Source: Chloroflexota bacterium (GTDB taxonomy: Bacteria; Chloroflexota; Anaerolineae; UBA2200). Taken from it: a DNA stretch of 64,000 nt. The stretch covers positions 62,001-126,000 of the forward strand of contig JACIWW010000003.1 of assembly GCA_014360905.1 (NCBI GenBank), written 5' to 3'. Positions 1 through 9,212 of the stretch are shown here, piece by piece. The notes beneath the pieces were generated by a model. That model did no database searches. It was not told where the DNA came from and saw nothing but the letters and a program-made list of their open reading frames with translations. Both the position numbers and the translations under genes were made by a program. The first letter of the stretch is position 1. Every line of letters starts with the position of its first letter.

Positions 1-1
1 G

Positions 2-589
2 CGTGGCGGTGGCTCTGGATCGGAACACTATCGATTTGCTTCATCCGAGGCGTCAGATGCAAGCCGCAGGCCTGAGTTGCGGATTATTTACGCATTGCCT
101 ACACCTATGCCGACTAGTACGGCTACGCCGACACCAACTCCAACTCCTACTGCTACATTGACCTGTATCCTTCAGGGAAAAGTCTCTTTGCAACGTCCGA
201 CTAAACCTGCACCTGATCCAAGCTGGATTACTCAACTGAGTGTGATGGTCGGTAGCAATCGTTATCAGGTTCTCACAGATCAGTGGGGGAATTTCACCCT
301 CTCTAATTTGGTGCCAGGAATTTACGATATCCGAGTGAAAGGCAGTCATACCCTATCTAACGTTGTAAGGGGGGTGATCTTAAATACTGGCCTGAATGTA
401 GTTGATTTCGGCACTCTCAGGGAAGGCGATGCTAATGACGACGATTGTGTCAATATGCACGATTTTATTATCCTAAGGGTTACATTTAACAGCAGCTCCG
501 ATCTTCGTGCTGATTTCAACCAAGATGGCATGGTCAATATGCTTGATTTTGTGCTGTTGAGAGGAAACTTTGGATTATGTGGCCAGTAA
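2..589 (+). CDS. Dockerin-bearing secreted protein, C-terminal part (5' end outside window)
   Basis: The reading frame is open back to the first bases of the window, so this is the last 195 codons of a longer gene. A Ser/Gly-rich stretch is followed by a Thr-Pro linker (about 104-160), a carboxypeptidase-regulatory-like beta-sandwich (about 160-415) and a type I dockerin (about 424-580). The dockerin has two EF-hand-like loops, GDANDDDCVNMHD and ADFNQDGMVNMLD, with acidic or Asn ligands at positions 1, 3, 5, 9 and 12. Dockerins dock an enzyme or structural protein onto cohesin modules outside the cell. The same module ends the protein at 27618-30140, and a cohesin-like protein lies at 30301. 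The N-terminal activity cannot be known from this window. A TTG near base 77 could be misread as a start but has no ribosome-binding site. Confidence 0.85.
   Translation, partial: RGGGSGSEHYRFASSEASDASRRPELRIIYALPTPMPTSTATPTPTPTPTATLTCILQGKVSLQRPTKPAPDPSWITQLSVMVGSNRYQVLTDQWGNFTLSNLVPGIYDIRVKGSHTLSNVVRGVILNTGLNVVDFGTLREGDANDDDCVNMHDFIILRVTFNSSSDLRADFNQDGMVNMLDFVLLRGNFGLCGQ
104..160 (+). repeat. Thr-Pro linker repeat (ACN-CCN dipeptide codons)
   Basis: Low-complexity DNA encoding alternating Thr and Pro. It forms the flexible linker in front of the beta-sandwich and dockerin of the partial first gene. Similar tracts lie in the three secreted-protein genes at 27618-34603. Confidence 0.8.
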
Positions 590-658
590 TGCCTCATTGA
601 CCTTGCTCATCGAGCACGGGCTTGACCATGGCGATGATTCGTGCTGGAAGAAGATAAA

Positions 659-2140
659 ATGAAAGTTTGTTTGGTCTATTCAGATGTTGGCGGTGTGGCA
701 CGGTATGGTGCCCGCAAATATTACCATGGCCTGGGCTATCTTTCCAGTGTATTGAAGCAGGCAGGTCATCAAACTGCTTTGATCTACCTCTTGGCTGAGC
801 CTGTGAAAGGTGAGTTTCTGCAGCAAGTCGCTGCTATAGCGCCAGATATTATTGCTTTTTCTGCCACTACCCATCAATTTCCTTACGTGGAAAAATGCGC
901 CCGCTGGATCAAGGAATCCTTGCCAGAGATGCTATGCATAGCTGGCGGACCCCATCCCACACTTGTGCCAGAGGATGTGCTTGCTAACTCGAATTTTGAC
1001 CTGGTTTGCATCGGCGAAGGCGAGTACCCTTTGCTCGATCTAGTGACAGCTCTACAAGAAGGGCGAGAGATAACGAATATTCCTAACCTTTGGCTGCGCC
1101 GAGATGGGGCTTTGGTTAAGAATCCCTTGCGACCGTTGCTGGCCAATCTGGATGAGCTGCCCTTCGCCGATCGAGAACTGTTCGATTTTGAGCAGATTCT
1201 GGCAGCTAACGATGGATGGGTGGATATGATGGCCGGACGAGGTTGTCCATATGGATGTTCTTATTGCTGCAACCCCATCCTTCGCGAGAAATTCAAAGGA
1301 CTGGGCAGGTATGTCCGGTTCCGGAGCGTGGACAATGTGCTCTCTGAAATACGCTTCTTAACTGGTCGCTACAGGGTCAAAACGCTGAATTTCCAGGATG
1401 ATGTCTTTACCCTCGATCGGAACTGGACATTGCAATTCTGCCGGAAGTATGAAAGGGAATTTGACCTTCCATTCTGGATTAACACGCGAGTCGAACGCAT
1501 TAACGATGAAGAAATAGTAGCAGCATTAGCTCGTGCCGGATGTCGTGGAGTGCGTATCGGCATCGAATCGGGCAATGAAAAGCTGCGCGCTGAAATACTC
1601 AAGCGACGCATGTCCAACGATGAGATTCGGCATGCCTTCGCCCTGGCACGCCGGCATGGTTTGGATGTGTACACATGCAACATGCTTGGTATACCAGGAG
1701 AAACAGCGGAGATGATTCAGGAGACTGTTGACCTGAACCGCGAATTGCAGCCCGCAGATTTACAATTCTCAGTTTTTTATCCTTACCCTATGACTGAACT
1801 CTATGATTTGGCGGTGCGCGAAGGGTATCTGATAGAGGGTGAATCATTGCCTAGTTACTACGAGCGTAGAAGCATTCTCCGCTTGCCCACTTTGACCCCT
1901 GAGGAGTTGGAGCGGGGCTATGATCGGTTTCAGCAACTCAAGGATGAATTACGCCTGAAAAGGGAAAATCCGCGCAAGTACCGCGTTTATCAAGTGTTAC
2001 GGCGGATATTCTTTGGAGATGTGGGAAAAGCTCATGCGGCATTGCAGCTGCTTGGGCGTATCAAGAGGGGCGTTAGCCGTTTCTGGCGACGACGTCAGCC
2101 TGAGCGGAGCGAACGACAGACGGTGCAGGAGAAGGGATGA
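659..2140 (+). CDS. B12-binding-domain radical SAM protein
   Basis: About 493 residues. The N-terminal ~140 residues have the fold signature of a cobalamin-binding domain (IAGGPHPTLVPEDV, VCIGEGEYPLLDL). The radical SAM core follows with the cluster motif CPYGCSYC (Cx3Cx2C), then GIESGNEKLR and MLGIPGET. Such proteins bind a 4Fe-4S cluster, SAM and often cobalamin, and carry out radical methylations or other rearrangements; the substrate here is unknown. The ATG at 659 follows GGAAGAAG at good spacing, so it is preferred over a GTG at 641. The stop overlaps the start of the next methyltransferase gene (ATGA), which suggests a coupled pair. A paralogue lies at 55582-56976. The family call is firm; the reaction is not. 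Confidence 0.88.
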   Translation: MKVCLVYSDVGGVARYGARKYYHGLGYLSSVLKQAGHQTALIYLLAEPVKGEFLQQVAAIAPDIIAFSATTHQFPYVEKCARWIKESLPEMLCIAGGPHPTLVPEDVLANSNFDLVCIGEGEYPLLDLVTALQEGREITNIPNLWLRRDGALVKNPLRPLLANLDELPFADRELFDFEQILAANDGWVDMMAGRGCPYGCSYCCNPILREKFKGLGRYVRFRSVDNVLSEIRFLTGRYRVKTLNFQDDVFTLDRNWTLQFCRKYEREFDLPFWINTRVERINDEEIVAALARAGCRGVRIGIESGNEKLRAEILKRRMSNDEIRHAFALARRHGLDVYTCNMLGIPGETAEMIQETVDLNRELQPADLQFSVFYPYPMTELYDLAVREGYLIEGESLPSYYERRSILRLPTLTPEELERGYDRFQQLKDELRLKRENPRKYRVYQVLRRIFFGDVGKAHAALQLLGRIKRGVSRFWRRRQPERSERQTVQEKG

Positions 2141-2844
2141 ATCTGGTCGAGTTTTACGATGCATATTGGCGACAGGCTGATGATACGTTCGACATGGAAC
2201 GCCTGAATTTGATTGCCAGTCGTGTGTCTTCTGGCGAGAACGTATTGGAAGTGGATTGCGGCCCTGGCGTGTTGGCCAAGTTAATGCAGCAGCGCGGGGC
2301 CCGGGTGACAGGTACAGATTTGTCTATTGTCGCAGTCGAGCGAGCGCGCGCTAAGGGTATAGAGGCTTACCAAGTGGATGTGGATACAGAGCCTTTGCCA
2401 TTTGCCGATGCTTCCTTTGACACGGTGGTGTCGAATTCGATGATTGAGCACCGCTTTTTCCCTGAGAGATCCTTTGACGAATGCGTGCGTGTCTTGAAAC
2501 CAGGGGGTAAGTTCATCGTTTGTTTGCCTAACATCGCTCATTGGATATGCCGCTGGTGGATCATTACAGGCCGTTTCCCCTACGTGGAGAACTCACCCAC
2601 TGATATGCTGCACCTGCGTTTCTTCACCGTCTCTGAAGTAAAGAAACTATGCCATCAGCGCGGTTTGCGCATTTTGGAAATAGACGGAAGCCCCAGCCTC
2701 TGGGCGAAAGAGTTCTATCCAGCGCTGGTCAGGTCACGGTATATGCGCCGTACGTATTCCTGGCTGGCGCATCGCTGGCCCTCGCTGTTTGCCAGGGACT
2801 TTGTCGTTTTGTGCCGAAGGGAGGATAACTCTCGTGACGCTTAG
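2137..2844 (+). CDS. Class I SAM-dependent methyltransferase
   Basis: A 235-residue Methyltransf_11-type protein. Motif I is VLEVDCGPGVLAKL, followed by VTGTDLS (acidic residue for the ribose) and PFADASFDTVVSNSMIEH, typical of small-molecule or sugar methyltransferases. A post-core segment LKPGGKFIVCLPN is also present. It overlaps the upstream radical SAM gene by four bases and the downstream flippase by about eleven, so it belongs to the surface-polysaccharide operon. The acceptor is probably a glycan or glycan precursor, but this rests on context only. Confidence 0.85.
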   Translation: MNLVEFYDAYWRQADDTFDMERLNLIASRVSSGENVLEVDCGPGVLAKLMQQRGARVTGTDLSIVAVERARAKGIEAYQVDVDTEPLPFADASFDTVVSNSMIEHRFFPERSFDECVRVLKPGGKFIVCLPNIAHWICRWWIITGRFPYVENSPTDMLHLRFFTVSEVKKLCHQRGLRILEIDGSPSLWAKEFYPALVRSRYMRRTYSWLAHRWPSLFARDFVVLCRREDNSRDA

Positions 2845-4309
2845 ACGACAGGCTACGGCTGGCGTTTTCTGGGTTAGCATATCCACCGTGGTCAACAATT
2901 TGTTCGTGATGTTGACACGATACATCCTGGCTAGGATGTTGCTCCCTGCGGAGTTCGGGTTAGTTTCGATGGCCTACATAGCGATCGATTTCTTACAGAT
3001 GTTTCGTGAAATGGGGTTCTCTTCAGCACTGATTTACCGCAAGGGGGATATCCGTAAAGCAGCGGATACAATGTTTATCTCGGTGCTTATTATCGCCATA
3101 GTTCTTTTTATCCTGGCATTTATCTCTGCTCCTTATGTAGCCGTTTTCTTTCGCTCGCCTGAATTACAACTCGTGTTGCGCGCTCTTTCTGTGAACATCC
3201 TTATTTCGGCGCTTGGCCAGGTGCAATTCTCATTGCTGGCCAAAAGCCTATCTTTTCGTGAAAAACTGCTTCCTGATTTGGTGCCAACTGTGGCCTATGG
3301 AGTGGTATCCATTTCTTTGGCTCTAATGGGCTTTGGTGTATGGAGCCTGGTTATTGCTAGGATTGTGGATTCCATTTTGACCTCTGCGCTGGCATGGATG
3401 GTTGTTCCCTGGTGGCGGCCAAGCTTGCGTTTTGACCAGGAGGAAGCAAGAGCGCTTTTTGATTACGGGAAGCACATTGTAGGCAGCAGCGTATTGATTT
3501 ACTTTATCACGAACTTGGACAATACCTTTATCGGACGGGTGTTAGGAGAAGAACAACTCGGCTATTATGGCTTTGCCTATAATCAAGCGAACCTACCTGC
3601 TACGCAAATATCTCGTATCATTGGGCAGGTGCTTTTCCCTGCTTATTCCAAAATTCAGGGCGATATAGCGGCTTTGCGCGCGGCTTTCTTCAAGACATTG
3701 CACTATGTCTCATTGGTATCCATACCTGTATCGGTTGGCATGATCGCTTTTGCAGCGCCTTTTATTCAAACTCTTTACGGAGGACGGTGGGCCCCCGCGA
3801 TTTTGCCATTGCAGATACTGGGCATTTACGGTCTACTGCGTGCTGTAGCGGTCAATATGGGCAGCATTTTCAAGGCAGGGGGCAAGCCCAACTGGTTAAC
3901 CTATATTGCCCTATGGCGTCTTGCCACAATGGGTATTTTCTTGTATCCAGCCACCAAGTACTATGGCATTGTTGGAGTAAGCGTGCTTTCTGCTATTGTC
4001 TCTATCATTGATTTTATTATTTCCGCAGTCTTGACGAACAAGCTCATCTACGGTAAACTTTTGGATTACATACAGGCATTATGGTTGCCAAGTGCGCTTT
4101 CGGTGCTCTCGGCATTATTGGCCACGTGGTCGTACGGGCGTATGGCTGAAAGACATGCTTTTATCGCTCTGGTGATGGCTGGCGCATTGATGGTTATTGT
4201 TTATGGGTTATTTGTTCTTATCCTGGATAGAGAAGTGCGCCAGTTTATAGCGAACCTGTTGGTTGATGCAGAGGAAGCTCGGAAAAGATTGACAGGCAAT
4301 GCTGCATAA
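2834..4309 (+). CDS. Wzx-like lipid-linked oligosaccharide flippase (polysaccharide biosynthesis protein)
   Basis: An integral membrane protein of about 491 residues with roughly 12-14 hydrophobic segments. The start resembles the polysaccharide-synthase/MOP flippase family (QATAGVFWVSISTVVNNLF, then LARMLLPAEFGLVSMA and DFLQMFREMGFSSALI). It should move undecaprenyl-linked repeat units across the inner membrane. I chose the GTG at 2834 because GGGAGG lies just upstream and the protein then begins in the usual way (VTLRRQA); a longer frame starts at 2789. It overlaps its neighbours on both sides. This is the only flippase recognised in the window, so it probably serves the whole locus. Confidence 0.88.
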   Translation: MTLRRQATAGVFWVSISTVVNNLFVMLTRYILARMLLPAEFGLVSMAYIAIDFLQMFREMGFSSALIYRKGDIRKAADTMFISVLIIAIVLFILAFISAPYVAVFFRSPELQLVLRALSVNILISALGQVQFSLLAKSLSFREKLLPDLVPTVAYGVVSISLALMGFGVWSLVIARIVDSILTSALAWMVVPWWRPSLRFDQEEARALFDYGKHIVGSSVLIYFITNLDNTFIGRVLGEEQLGYYGFAYNQANLPATQISRIIGQVLFPAYSKIQGDIAALRAAFFKTLHYVSLVSIPVSVGMIAFAAPFIQTLYGGRWAPAILPLQILGIYGLLRAVAVNMGSIFKAGGKPNWLTYIALWRLATMGIFLYPATKYYGIVGVSVLSAIVSIIDFIISAVLTNKLIYGKLLDYIQALWLPSALSVLSALLATWSYGRMAERHAFIALVMAGALMVIVYGLFVLILDREVRQFIANLLVDAEEARKRLTGNAA

Positions 4310-5429
4310 TTGTCAGGACAGCCTGCAGGAGCGTGCAAGAGGGGTGGTCCCAAACTACCACGTGGTTCAGATCTCTAAAGTGCGCATGAATCCGTACGTA
4401 AGGCTTCTGCAAGGGGCTTTGCGTGAGGTGGGGATTTCTTGCTCAGTGGCGGATGGACTTTCCCCGCGTCTGGTACGCTCTTGGCGAGAAAAGCCGGCTG
4501 TGCTACATTTGCATTGGCTGGAATTATTGTATACTTCAACCAGTTCCGTCCGTAGCATCCGCTTGTTGGCTGCTGTTTTGTGGGGGCTTTTTGAAGCCAA
4601 AAATAATGGGTGCAAAATTGTCTATACTGTGCACAATTTGAATCCCCATGAACAACGCATGCCCTTTCTTGGCCGTATCGCTAATCCGATCCTCTTCGCC
4701 ATGGCTGATGCTTTGCATGTGCACGACGAGCAGGCTAGATTGGATGTAGCACGTGCTTATCCACATGTGATGAGATGGCGAGAAAAAAGTGGCAAGAAGA
4801 CCTACGTGGTGCCACATGGGAGCTACATTGGTGCCTATCCTAATCAGTGCACAAGAGAGGAAGCTAGAGCGCGGCTGGGATTGGATCAAGAAGCATTTGT
4901 ATACCTTTTTCTGGGGTTGATTCGACCTTATAAGGGCGTGGAGGACTTGATTACTGCATTTAGCCAATTGCGCGATGGCGTTTGCCAATTAGTGGTGGCT
5001 GGCCATGTGCATGATGCAGCATATGCGGAGACGTTGACACGGCTCATACAAGGACAGGCTAAGGTTCACGCCTGGTTTGAATATGTACCAGATTCTGATG
5101 TACAGTATTTCATGAATGCTAGTGATGTCTGTGTATTACCATACCGTGACGTGACGACATCAGGAGCAGCCATCCTAGCCTTTTCCTTTGGCAAGCCTGT
5201 TATAGCCCCAGCTCTTGGAGGGTTCCTGGAGTTGGTTTCTCGTGAGCGAGGGATTCTCTACGATCCGATGAAAGCGGATGGGCTCCTGCATGCATTGCAG
5301 CAGGCTCGCCTAGCGGACATGAAAAAGACAGGAGAGCGCGCTTTGGCCTGGGCAAGGGAGCATGAATGGCGTGCCTTGGTTCCCTATTTCGTTCGTATGT
5401 ACAATGGGGTCTGGGTTGCCCGAGAGTAG
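4299..5429 (+). CDS. GT4-type glycosyltransferase
   Basis: A 376-residue GT-B fold enzyme. The N-terminal half has VVQISKVRMNPYVRLL and VYTVHNLNPHE. The donor-binding half contains LGLIRPYKGVEDLI and the GKPVIAPALGGFLELV segment that replaces the classical EX7E region. It probably transfers a sugar from a nucleotide-sugar donor to the growing lipid-linked glycan on the cytoplasmic side. It overlaps the flippase gene by 11 bases and sits 6 bases before the next glycosyltransferase. Donor and linkage cannot be read from the sequence. Confidence 0.85.
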   Translation: MLHNCQDSLQERARGVVPNYHVVQISKVRMNPYVRLLQGALREVGISCSVADGLSPRLVRSWREKPAVLHLHWLELLYTSTSSVRSIRLLAAVLWGLFEAKNNGCKIVYTVHNLNPHEQRMPFLGRIANPILFAMADALHVHDEQARLDVARAYPHVMRWREKSGKKTYVVPHGSYIGAYPNQCTREEARARLGLDQEAFVYLFLGLIRPYKGVEDLITAFSQLRDGVCQLVVAGHVHDAAYAETLTRLIQGQAKVHAWFEYVPDSDVQYFMNASDVCVLPYRDVTTSGAAILAFSFGKPVIAPALGGFLELVSRERGILYDPMKADGLLHALQQARLADMKKTGERALAWAREHEWRALVPYFVRMYNGVWVARE

Positions 5430-5435
5430 TGCGTA

Positions 5436-6632
5436 ATGATTGAGGGGCATGATATTTTGTGTTTTGCGCCAGGGCCTTGGGATGATATTTGGCGCAATCG
5501 TCATCAAATCATGACCAGGTTAGCTCGCGCCAATAGGGTTTTGTATATCGAGCCATGGCCCGAGTTAAGGCCGGTGCTACGTCGCCTGCGGAGCGGTGAA
5601 CTCGCTCTCAGGGATATGAGAGGGCCATGTCTGAAACAAGTGCAGCAGAATCTCTATGTGTATCAGCCCCCACTGTGGGCGCCGCGTGCTGGGCGGTTTC
5701 CACTGAACGCGATTACGGAGACTCTCTACATGGCTCTTCTGCAGCGAACGCTAAGGCGCTTGCATGTTCAGCAACCCATTCTGTGGTTGTTTATGCCGGA
5801 TATGGAGGTTTTCATCGGACGTTTTAACGAGAAGCTGGTAATCTATCACATTGTAGATGAATACGCAGGATATAGTGGAATCAGTGCGAGCTGGCGCCCG
5901 GTCATGGAGCGGATGGAGCAACAGTTGGCGTGCAGAGTGGATTTGGTGTTTGTCACTTCACCAACGCTTCTCGAACGTAAGCGACAGTTGAATGAAAGGA
6001 TTTTTCTGGTTTCTAATGCTGCAGATTATGAGGCTTTCGCTTCCGTATTGGAGGGTCCCACACGCATACCATTCGATATGGCTAGTATATCCAGACCCAT
6101 TGCTGGCTACATCGGAGCAATCAATGAAAAGATCGATCTAAGTTTGCTAGCTCGAATAGCACAAAATTGCCTTGATTGGTCATTGGTTTTGGTGGGACCG
6201 ATTGCGATCAAAGATGAGGAAAGCCTTTGGGCCTTGAACGTGTTGCAGGCATTGCCCAATGTACACTTCTTGGATCGGAAGAAGGTGGAAGAGGTTCCTT
6301 ATTATATTGCTGCCTGTGATGTGTGCTTGTTACCTTATCGTATTAATGAATGGACTAAAAATATTGACTCTTTGAAGCTGTATGAGTACCTGGCGTGCGC
6401 TAAGCCAGTTGTTGCAACGGATGTGCCCGCTGCGCAGAGATTTTCTCAATTCGTGAAGATTGCAAGAAGTGATACTGAGTTCATCACGAGCATGAACTCA
6501 GCGCTTAAAGAGGATAGTCCGGCGTTGCGGATGGAGCGACGGCGCATTGCAGCTCAACATACCTGGGAGAAGCGCGTGAACGAACTTTCGGACGCTATTG
6601 AGGCTCGGCTGCAGGAGCGACAGCTTCGATGA
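5436..6632 (+). CDS. Glycosyltransferase, TuaH-like GT-B family
   Basis: A 398-residue protein starting with the pattern seen in TuaH-type glycosyltransferases: WDDIWRNRHQIMTRLA and NRVLYIEPWPELRPVLRR. The middle has IVDEYAGYSG and the late donor-binding part SLKLYEYLACAKPVVATDVP. It is expected to act in the cytoplasm on the lipid-linked glycan. It lies 6 bases after the previous glycosyltransferase and about 27 bases before the Wzz-like gene. The family call rests on these motifs; the sugar is unknown. Confidence 0.82.
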   Translation: MIEGHDILCFAPGPWDDIWRNRHQIMTRLARANRVLYIEPWPELRPVLRRLRSGELALRDMRGPCLKQVQQNLYVYQPPLWAPRAGRFPLNAITETLYMALLQRTLRRLHVQQPILWLFMPDMEVFIGRFNEKLVIYHIVDEYAGYSGISASWRPVMERMEQQLACRVDLVFVTSPTLLERKRQLNERIFLVSNAADYEAFASVLEGPTRIPFDMASISRPIAGYIGAINEKIDLSLLARIAQNCLDWSLVLVGPIAIKDEESLWALNVLQALPNVHFLDRKKVEEVPYYIAACDVCLLPYRINEWTKNIDSLKLYEYLACAKPVVATDVPAAQRFSQFVKIARSDTEFITSMNSALKEDSPALRMERRRIAAQHTWEKRVNELSDAIEARLQERQLR

Positions 6633-6659
6633 CGCAGAGATGTTTTGAAGGGAGGCATG

Positions 6660-7784
6660 ATGGCTGCTGAGATTTTGACCTATTTGAGGATTATTGGGAA
6701 GCGATGGTGGTTGATCACCTTGATTTTTGTTGTAACGAACTCCGTTATTCTGTTCAATGCAGTGAAAGCGAAGCCGGTGTATCAGGCCTATGTGAAGCTG
6801 CAAGTGATCGCGCCAGAACCACAGCAAGTTTCGCTGTTTTCGGCTACCCAGTCTGTAAGTAGCCGCGATGAAATTATCGCAGTTCAGGTTCAATTTGACG
6901 CGGCTTTGCACAGTCCCTATGTTGCTTGGCAGACTATTGCCGATCTCAATCTGGGTATTTCTGCTGCGGAACTTTTGAAAGGATTGACTGTGACTGGAGA
7001 AGAGGAATTTCTGCACGTAACCTTTGAAGCTGACAACCCGATGTTGGTTGAAGCGATTGCTACAACGCATGTGGAAAATGCGTTCAAGTATTATGCGCAA
7101 ATACGTGCCAAGTCTGCTACTGTTGCCCTGCAGTTTATCCAGCAACAGTTATCGGACGAGGAGAAAGCGCTTGCAACAGCCCAAAATGCTCTTCTTGAGT
7201 TCAAGCTGGCTCACAATATGGATTCGTTACCAAGGGAGATTCTTGCTATCCAGGATCAGTTGCGTAGCTTGCGCCTGGAACGTGCTAAACTCGTCGCAGA
7301 GCGCGAGGCGGCTCAGGCTATAGCGGATAAATACAAAGCGGAGGCAGCTCAAGCCGATCCAAAGAAAACCACGATAGATTACGCGACTTTGGCATTTAAC
7401 CAAGATGTTGCTGTGGCCAGCATTCTCGCGCGTGAGGCAGAGTATGACCGTCTTATCGCCCAGTTGGAGACCGAGCTGGAGCAGTTGCTAAAGTTCACAA
7501 CGGAATATGATAGTCTATTGCGAAATGTAACCCGTATCCAATCAAACTACAACTTTCTAGCTGACAAGGAGAACGAAGCAAGGCTCAAACAAAGCCAGGC
7601 CAACAATGTCAGCTTTATCCAGATTATCGAGCCTGCGCGAATGCCCGATCGCCCGGCGCCATCGCGTACTCCCAAGATGTTGGCTGTGGGAAGCATAGTG
7701 AGTATCCTCGCTGGGGTGATACTGGCCTTCATCCTGGAGTTCATTTCTACCTTGCGTGCGTCAGTGAAACAAGAAAGCGTCTAG
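6660..7784 (+). CDS. Wzz-like chain-length determinant (polysaccharide co-polymerase)
   Basis: About 374 residues: an N-terminal membrane segment (WWLITLIFVVTNSVILF), a long periplasmic coiled-coil-rich region with many Gln, Glu, Ala and Leu residues, a Pro-rich motif (PARMPDRPAPSRTP) and a C-terminal membrane segment (VSILAGVILAFILEF). This is the layout of Wzz and GumC-type proteins that set polymer length. No kinase domain is attached. AAGGGAGG at 6648-6655 sets the start at the ATG of 6660 or 6657. Two shorter members of the superfamily are at 58868-60381, so the window has three. Confidence 0.87.
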   Translation: MAAEILTYLRIIGKRWWLITLIFVVTNSVILFNAVKAKPVYQAYVKLQVIAPEPQQVSLFSATQSVSSRDEIIAVQVQFDAALHSPYVAWQTIADLNLGISAAELLKGLTVTGEEEFLHVTFEADNPMLVEAIATTHVENAFKYYAQIRAKSATVALQFIQQQLSDEEKALATAQNALLEFKLAHNMDSLPREILAIQDQLRSLRLERAKLVAEREAAQAIADKYKAEAAQADPKKTTIDYATLAFNQDVAVASILAREAEYDRLIAQLETELEQLLKFTTEYDSLLRNVTRIQSNYNFLADKENEARLKQSQANNVSFIQIIEPARMPDRPAPSRTPKMLAVGSIVSILAGVILAFILEFISTLRASVKQESV

Positions 7785-7974
7785 ACAGGTGACATTGAAA
7801 ATGCGATGCAGCCTGCACGCTGGTTTGAGATCGGTCGGGTAGACCTCATTGATGCAGTATGGCCGCCTTTCTCAGTCTACTGGTGTTGTTTTTGTCACTA
7901 CTTGCTTGCCAATCACCGTTGTAAAGGGTGGATGCAGTTGTTGCAGGCAGTCCAAATGAGTATAGGTATCAATA
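7785..7974 (+). other. 190-bp intergenic stretch inside the tightly packed glycan operon
   Basis: Most neighbouring genes overlap or are separated by fewer than 30 bases, so this gap stands out. I see no hairpin terminator, no convincing promoter and no small gene with a ribosome-binding site. It may hold an internal promoter or the remains of a lost gene; neither is shown by the sequence. Confidence 0.4.
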
Positions 7975-9207
7975 ATGCGTAAACACCGAGTGCTTTATCT
8001 GGATGCAGCACCAGACGTTGGAGGCTCTGTTGTCAGCCTGCACGAACTGCTCAAAGGTCTGGACCGGACGCGTTACGAACCTGTTGTTGTTACTTATGCG
8101 CCGCATAAATATGTGGACAGGTTTCGTGCGCTAGGAGCTGAAGTAGTAGTCTGGGATGTGTACAACATGCCAGATCATCGCCCTGAGTGGGTTAGCGGGG
8201 TGCGCCAATCGAAGTTTGCGCAGTGGTTACGAAAGAGCACCTGGGGCTCAAGCCTATATCATGGTTTGGGTTTTGGAATTCTGTTCGTACGCCGGCTTTG
8301 GCCTCGCGCTCGAGCACTGCAACGCATTATGAGCGAGAAAGAAGTTGACTTAGTGCACACGAATAGCCTGATGAGTCATGACCGCGAGGGTATAATGGCG
8401 GCCAGATTGGTAGGTCGGCCCTGTGTGTGTCATGTTCGGGATTTTGAACAGTGGGATTGGTTCGAAAAGCGGCTTGCTAAAATGGTCACTAGATTTATCT
8501 ATATCTCAGAGGCGGTGCAGAAACATTACGTAGAATCAGGAGTGCCTTTCTCAAAAGGTCGTGTTGTGTATAATGGTCTTGATGTGGCGGTTTTCGCCAG
8601 TGCACTGGATGCGGCAAAAGGTCGCCAGAGCCTCGGCATCGCTCAGGATGATCTGGCGGTAGGGATCGTAGGGCGCTTAGATAGCTGGAAGGGGCATCAG
8701 ATTTTTCTAGAAGCCATGGCACAAGTTAGGGAAGTTGTGCCGAATGCTAAAGGTGTTATTGTTGGTGATCCTCCTCCTCATAAGCCACAGTATCGCGATA
8801 CGCTCTTAGCACTGTGTGATGAACTGGGCCTGAAGGACCATACCATTTTCAGTGGGTTTCGTGTGGATGTGCCACTGGTTATGTCTGCGCTAGATGTAGT
8901 TGTTTTGGCATCCACCTCTCCTGAACCTTTTGGACGAGTGCTCATCGAAGCCATGGCTGCTGGAAAACCTGTTGTGGCCACAGATGGTGGTGCAGTGCGG
9001 GAGATCATCGAAGATGGAGTTCAAGGTCTTGTCGTTCCACCAAGGGATCCTGCTGCTCTAGCCCGCGCTATTACCTACCTCTTGACCCAGCGCGATCTGG
9101 CCAAGGCCATGGGCCAGAGGGGTCAAGCCAAAGTGCGTGAAAGGTTCAGTTTGCAGCAATACGTTGATGGTGTGCAGGCCGTCTATCGTGAGGTGTTAGT
9201 AGGATAG
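7975..9207 (+). CDS. GT4-type glycosyltransferase
   Basis: A 410-residue GT-B enzyme with a clear glycosyltransferase group 1 signature: GIVGRLDSWKGHQIFLEAM, then EPFGRVLIEAMAAGKPVVAT (EX7E motif) and GLVVPPRDPAALARAI. The N-terminal acceptor domain starts with LYLDAAPDVGGSVVSLHELLKGL. It begins after a 190-base gap and ends six bases before the O-antigen polymerase gene. The donor sugar is not predictable. Confidence 0.88.
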   Translation: MRKHRVLYLDAAPDVGGSVVSLHELLKGLDRTRYEPVVVTYAPHKYVDRFRALGAEVVVWDVYNMPDHRPEWVSGVRQSKFAQWLRKSTWGSSLYHGLGFGILFVRRLWPRARALQRIMSEKEVDLVHTNSLMSHDREGIMAARLVGRPCVCHVRDFEQWDWFEKRLAKMVTRFIYISEAVQKHYVESGVPFSKGRVVYNGLDVAVFASALDAAKGRQSLGIAQDDLAVGIVGRLDSWKGHQIFLEAMAQVREVVPNAKGVIVGDPPPHKPQYRDTLLALCDELGLKDHTIFSGFRVDVPLVMSALDVVVLASTSPEPFGRVLIEAMAAGKPVVATDGGAVREIIEDGVQGLVVPPRDPAALARAITYLLTQRDLAKAMGQRGQAKVRERFSLQQYVDGVQAVYREVLVG

Positions 9208-9212
9208 CGTTG

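Noticed and set aside
6498-7145. A 215-codon open frame on the - strand over the end of a glycosyltransferase gene and the Wzz-like gene
   Set aside because: It crosses two well-supported genes on the other strand and has no motif of its own.
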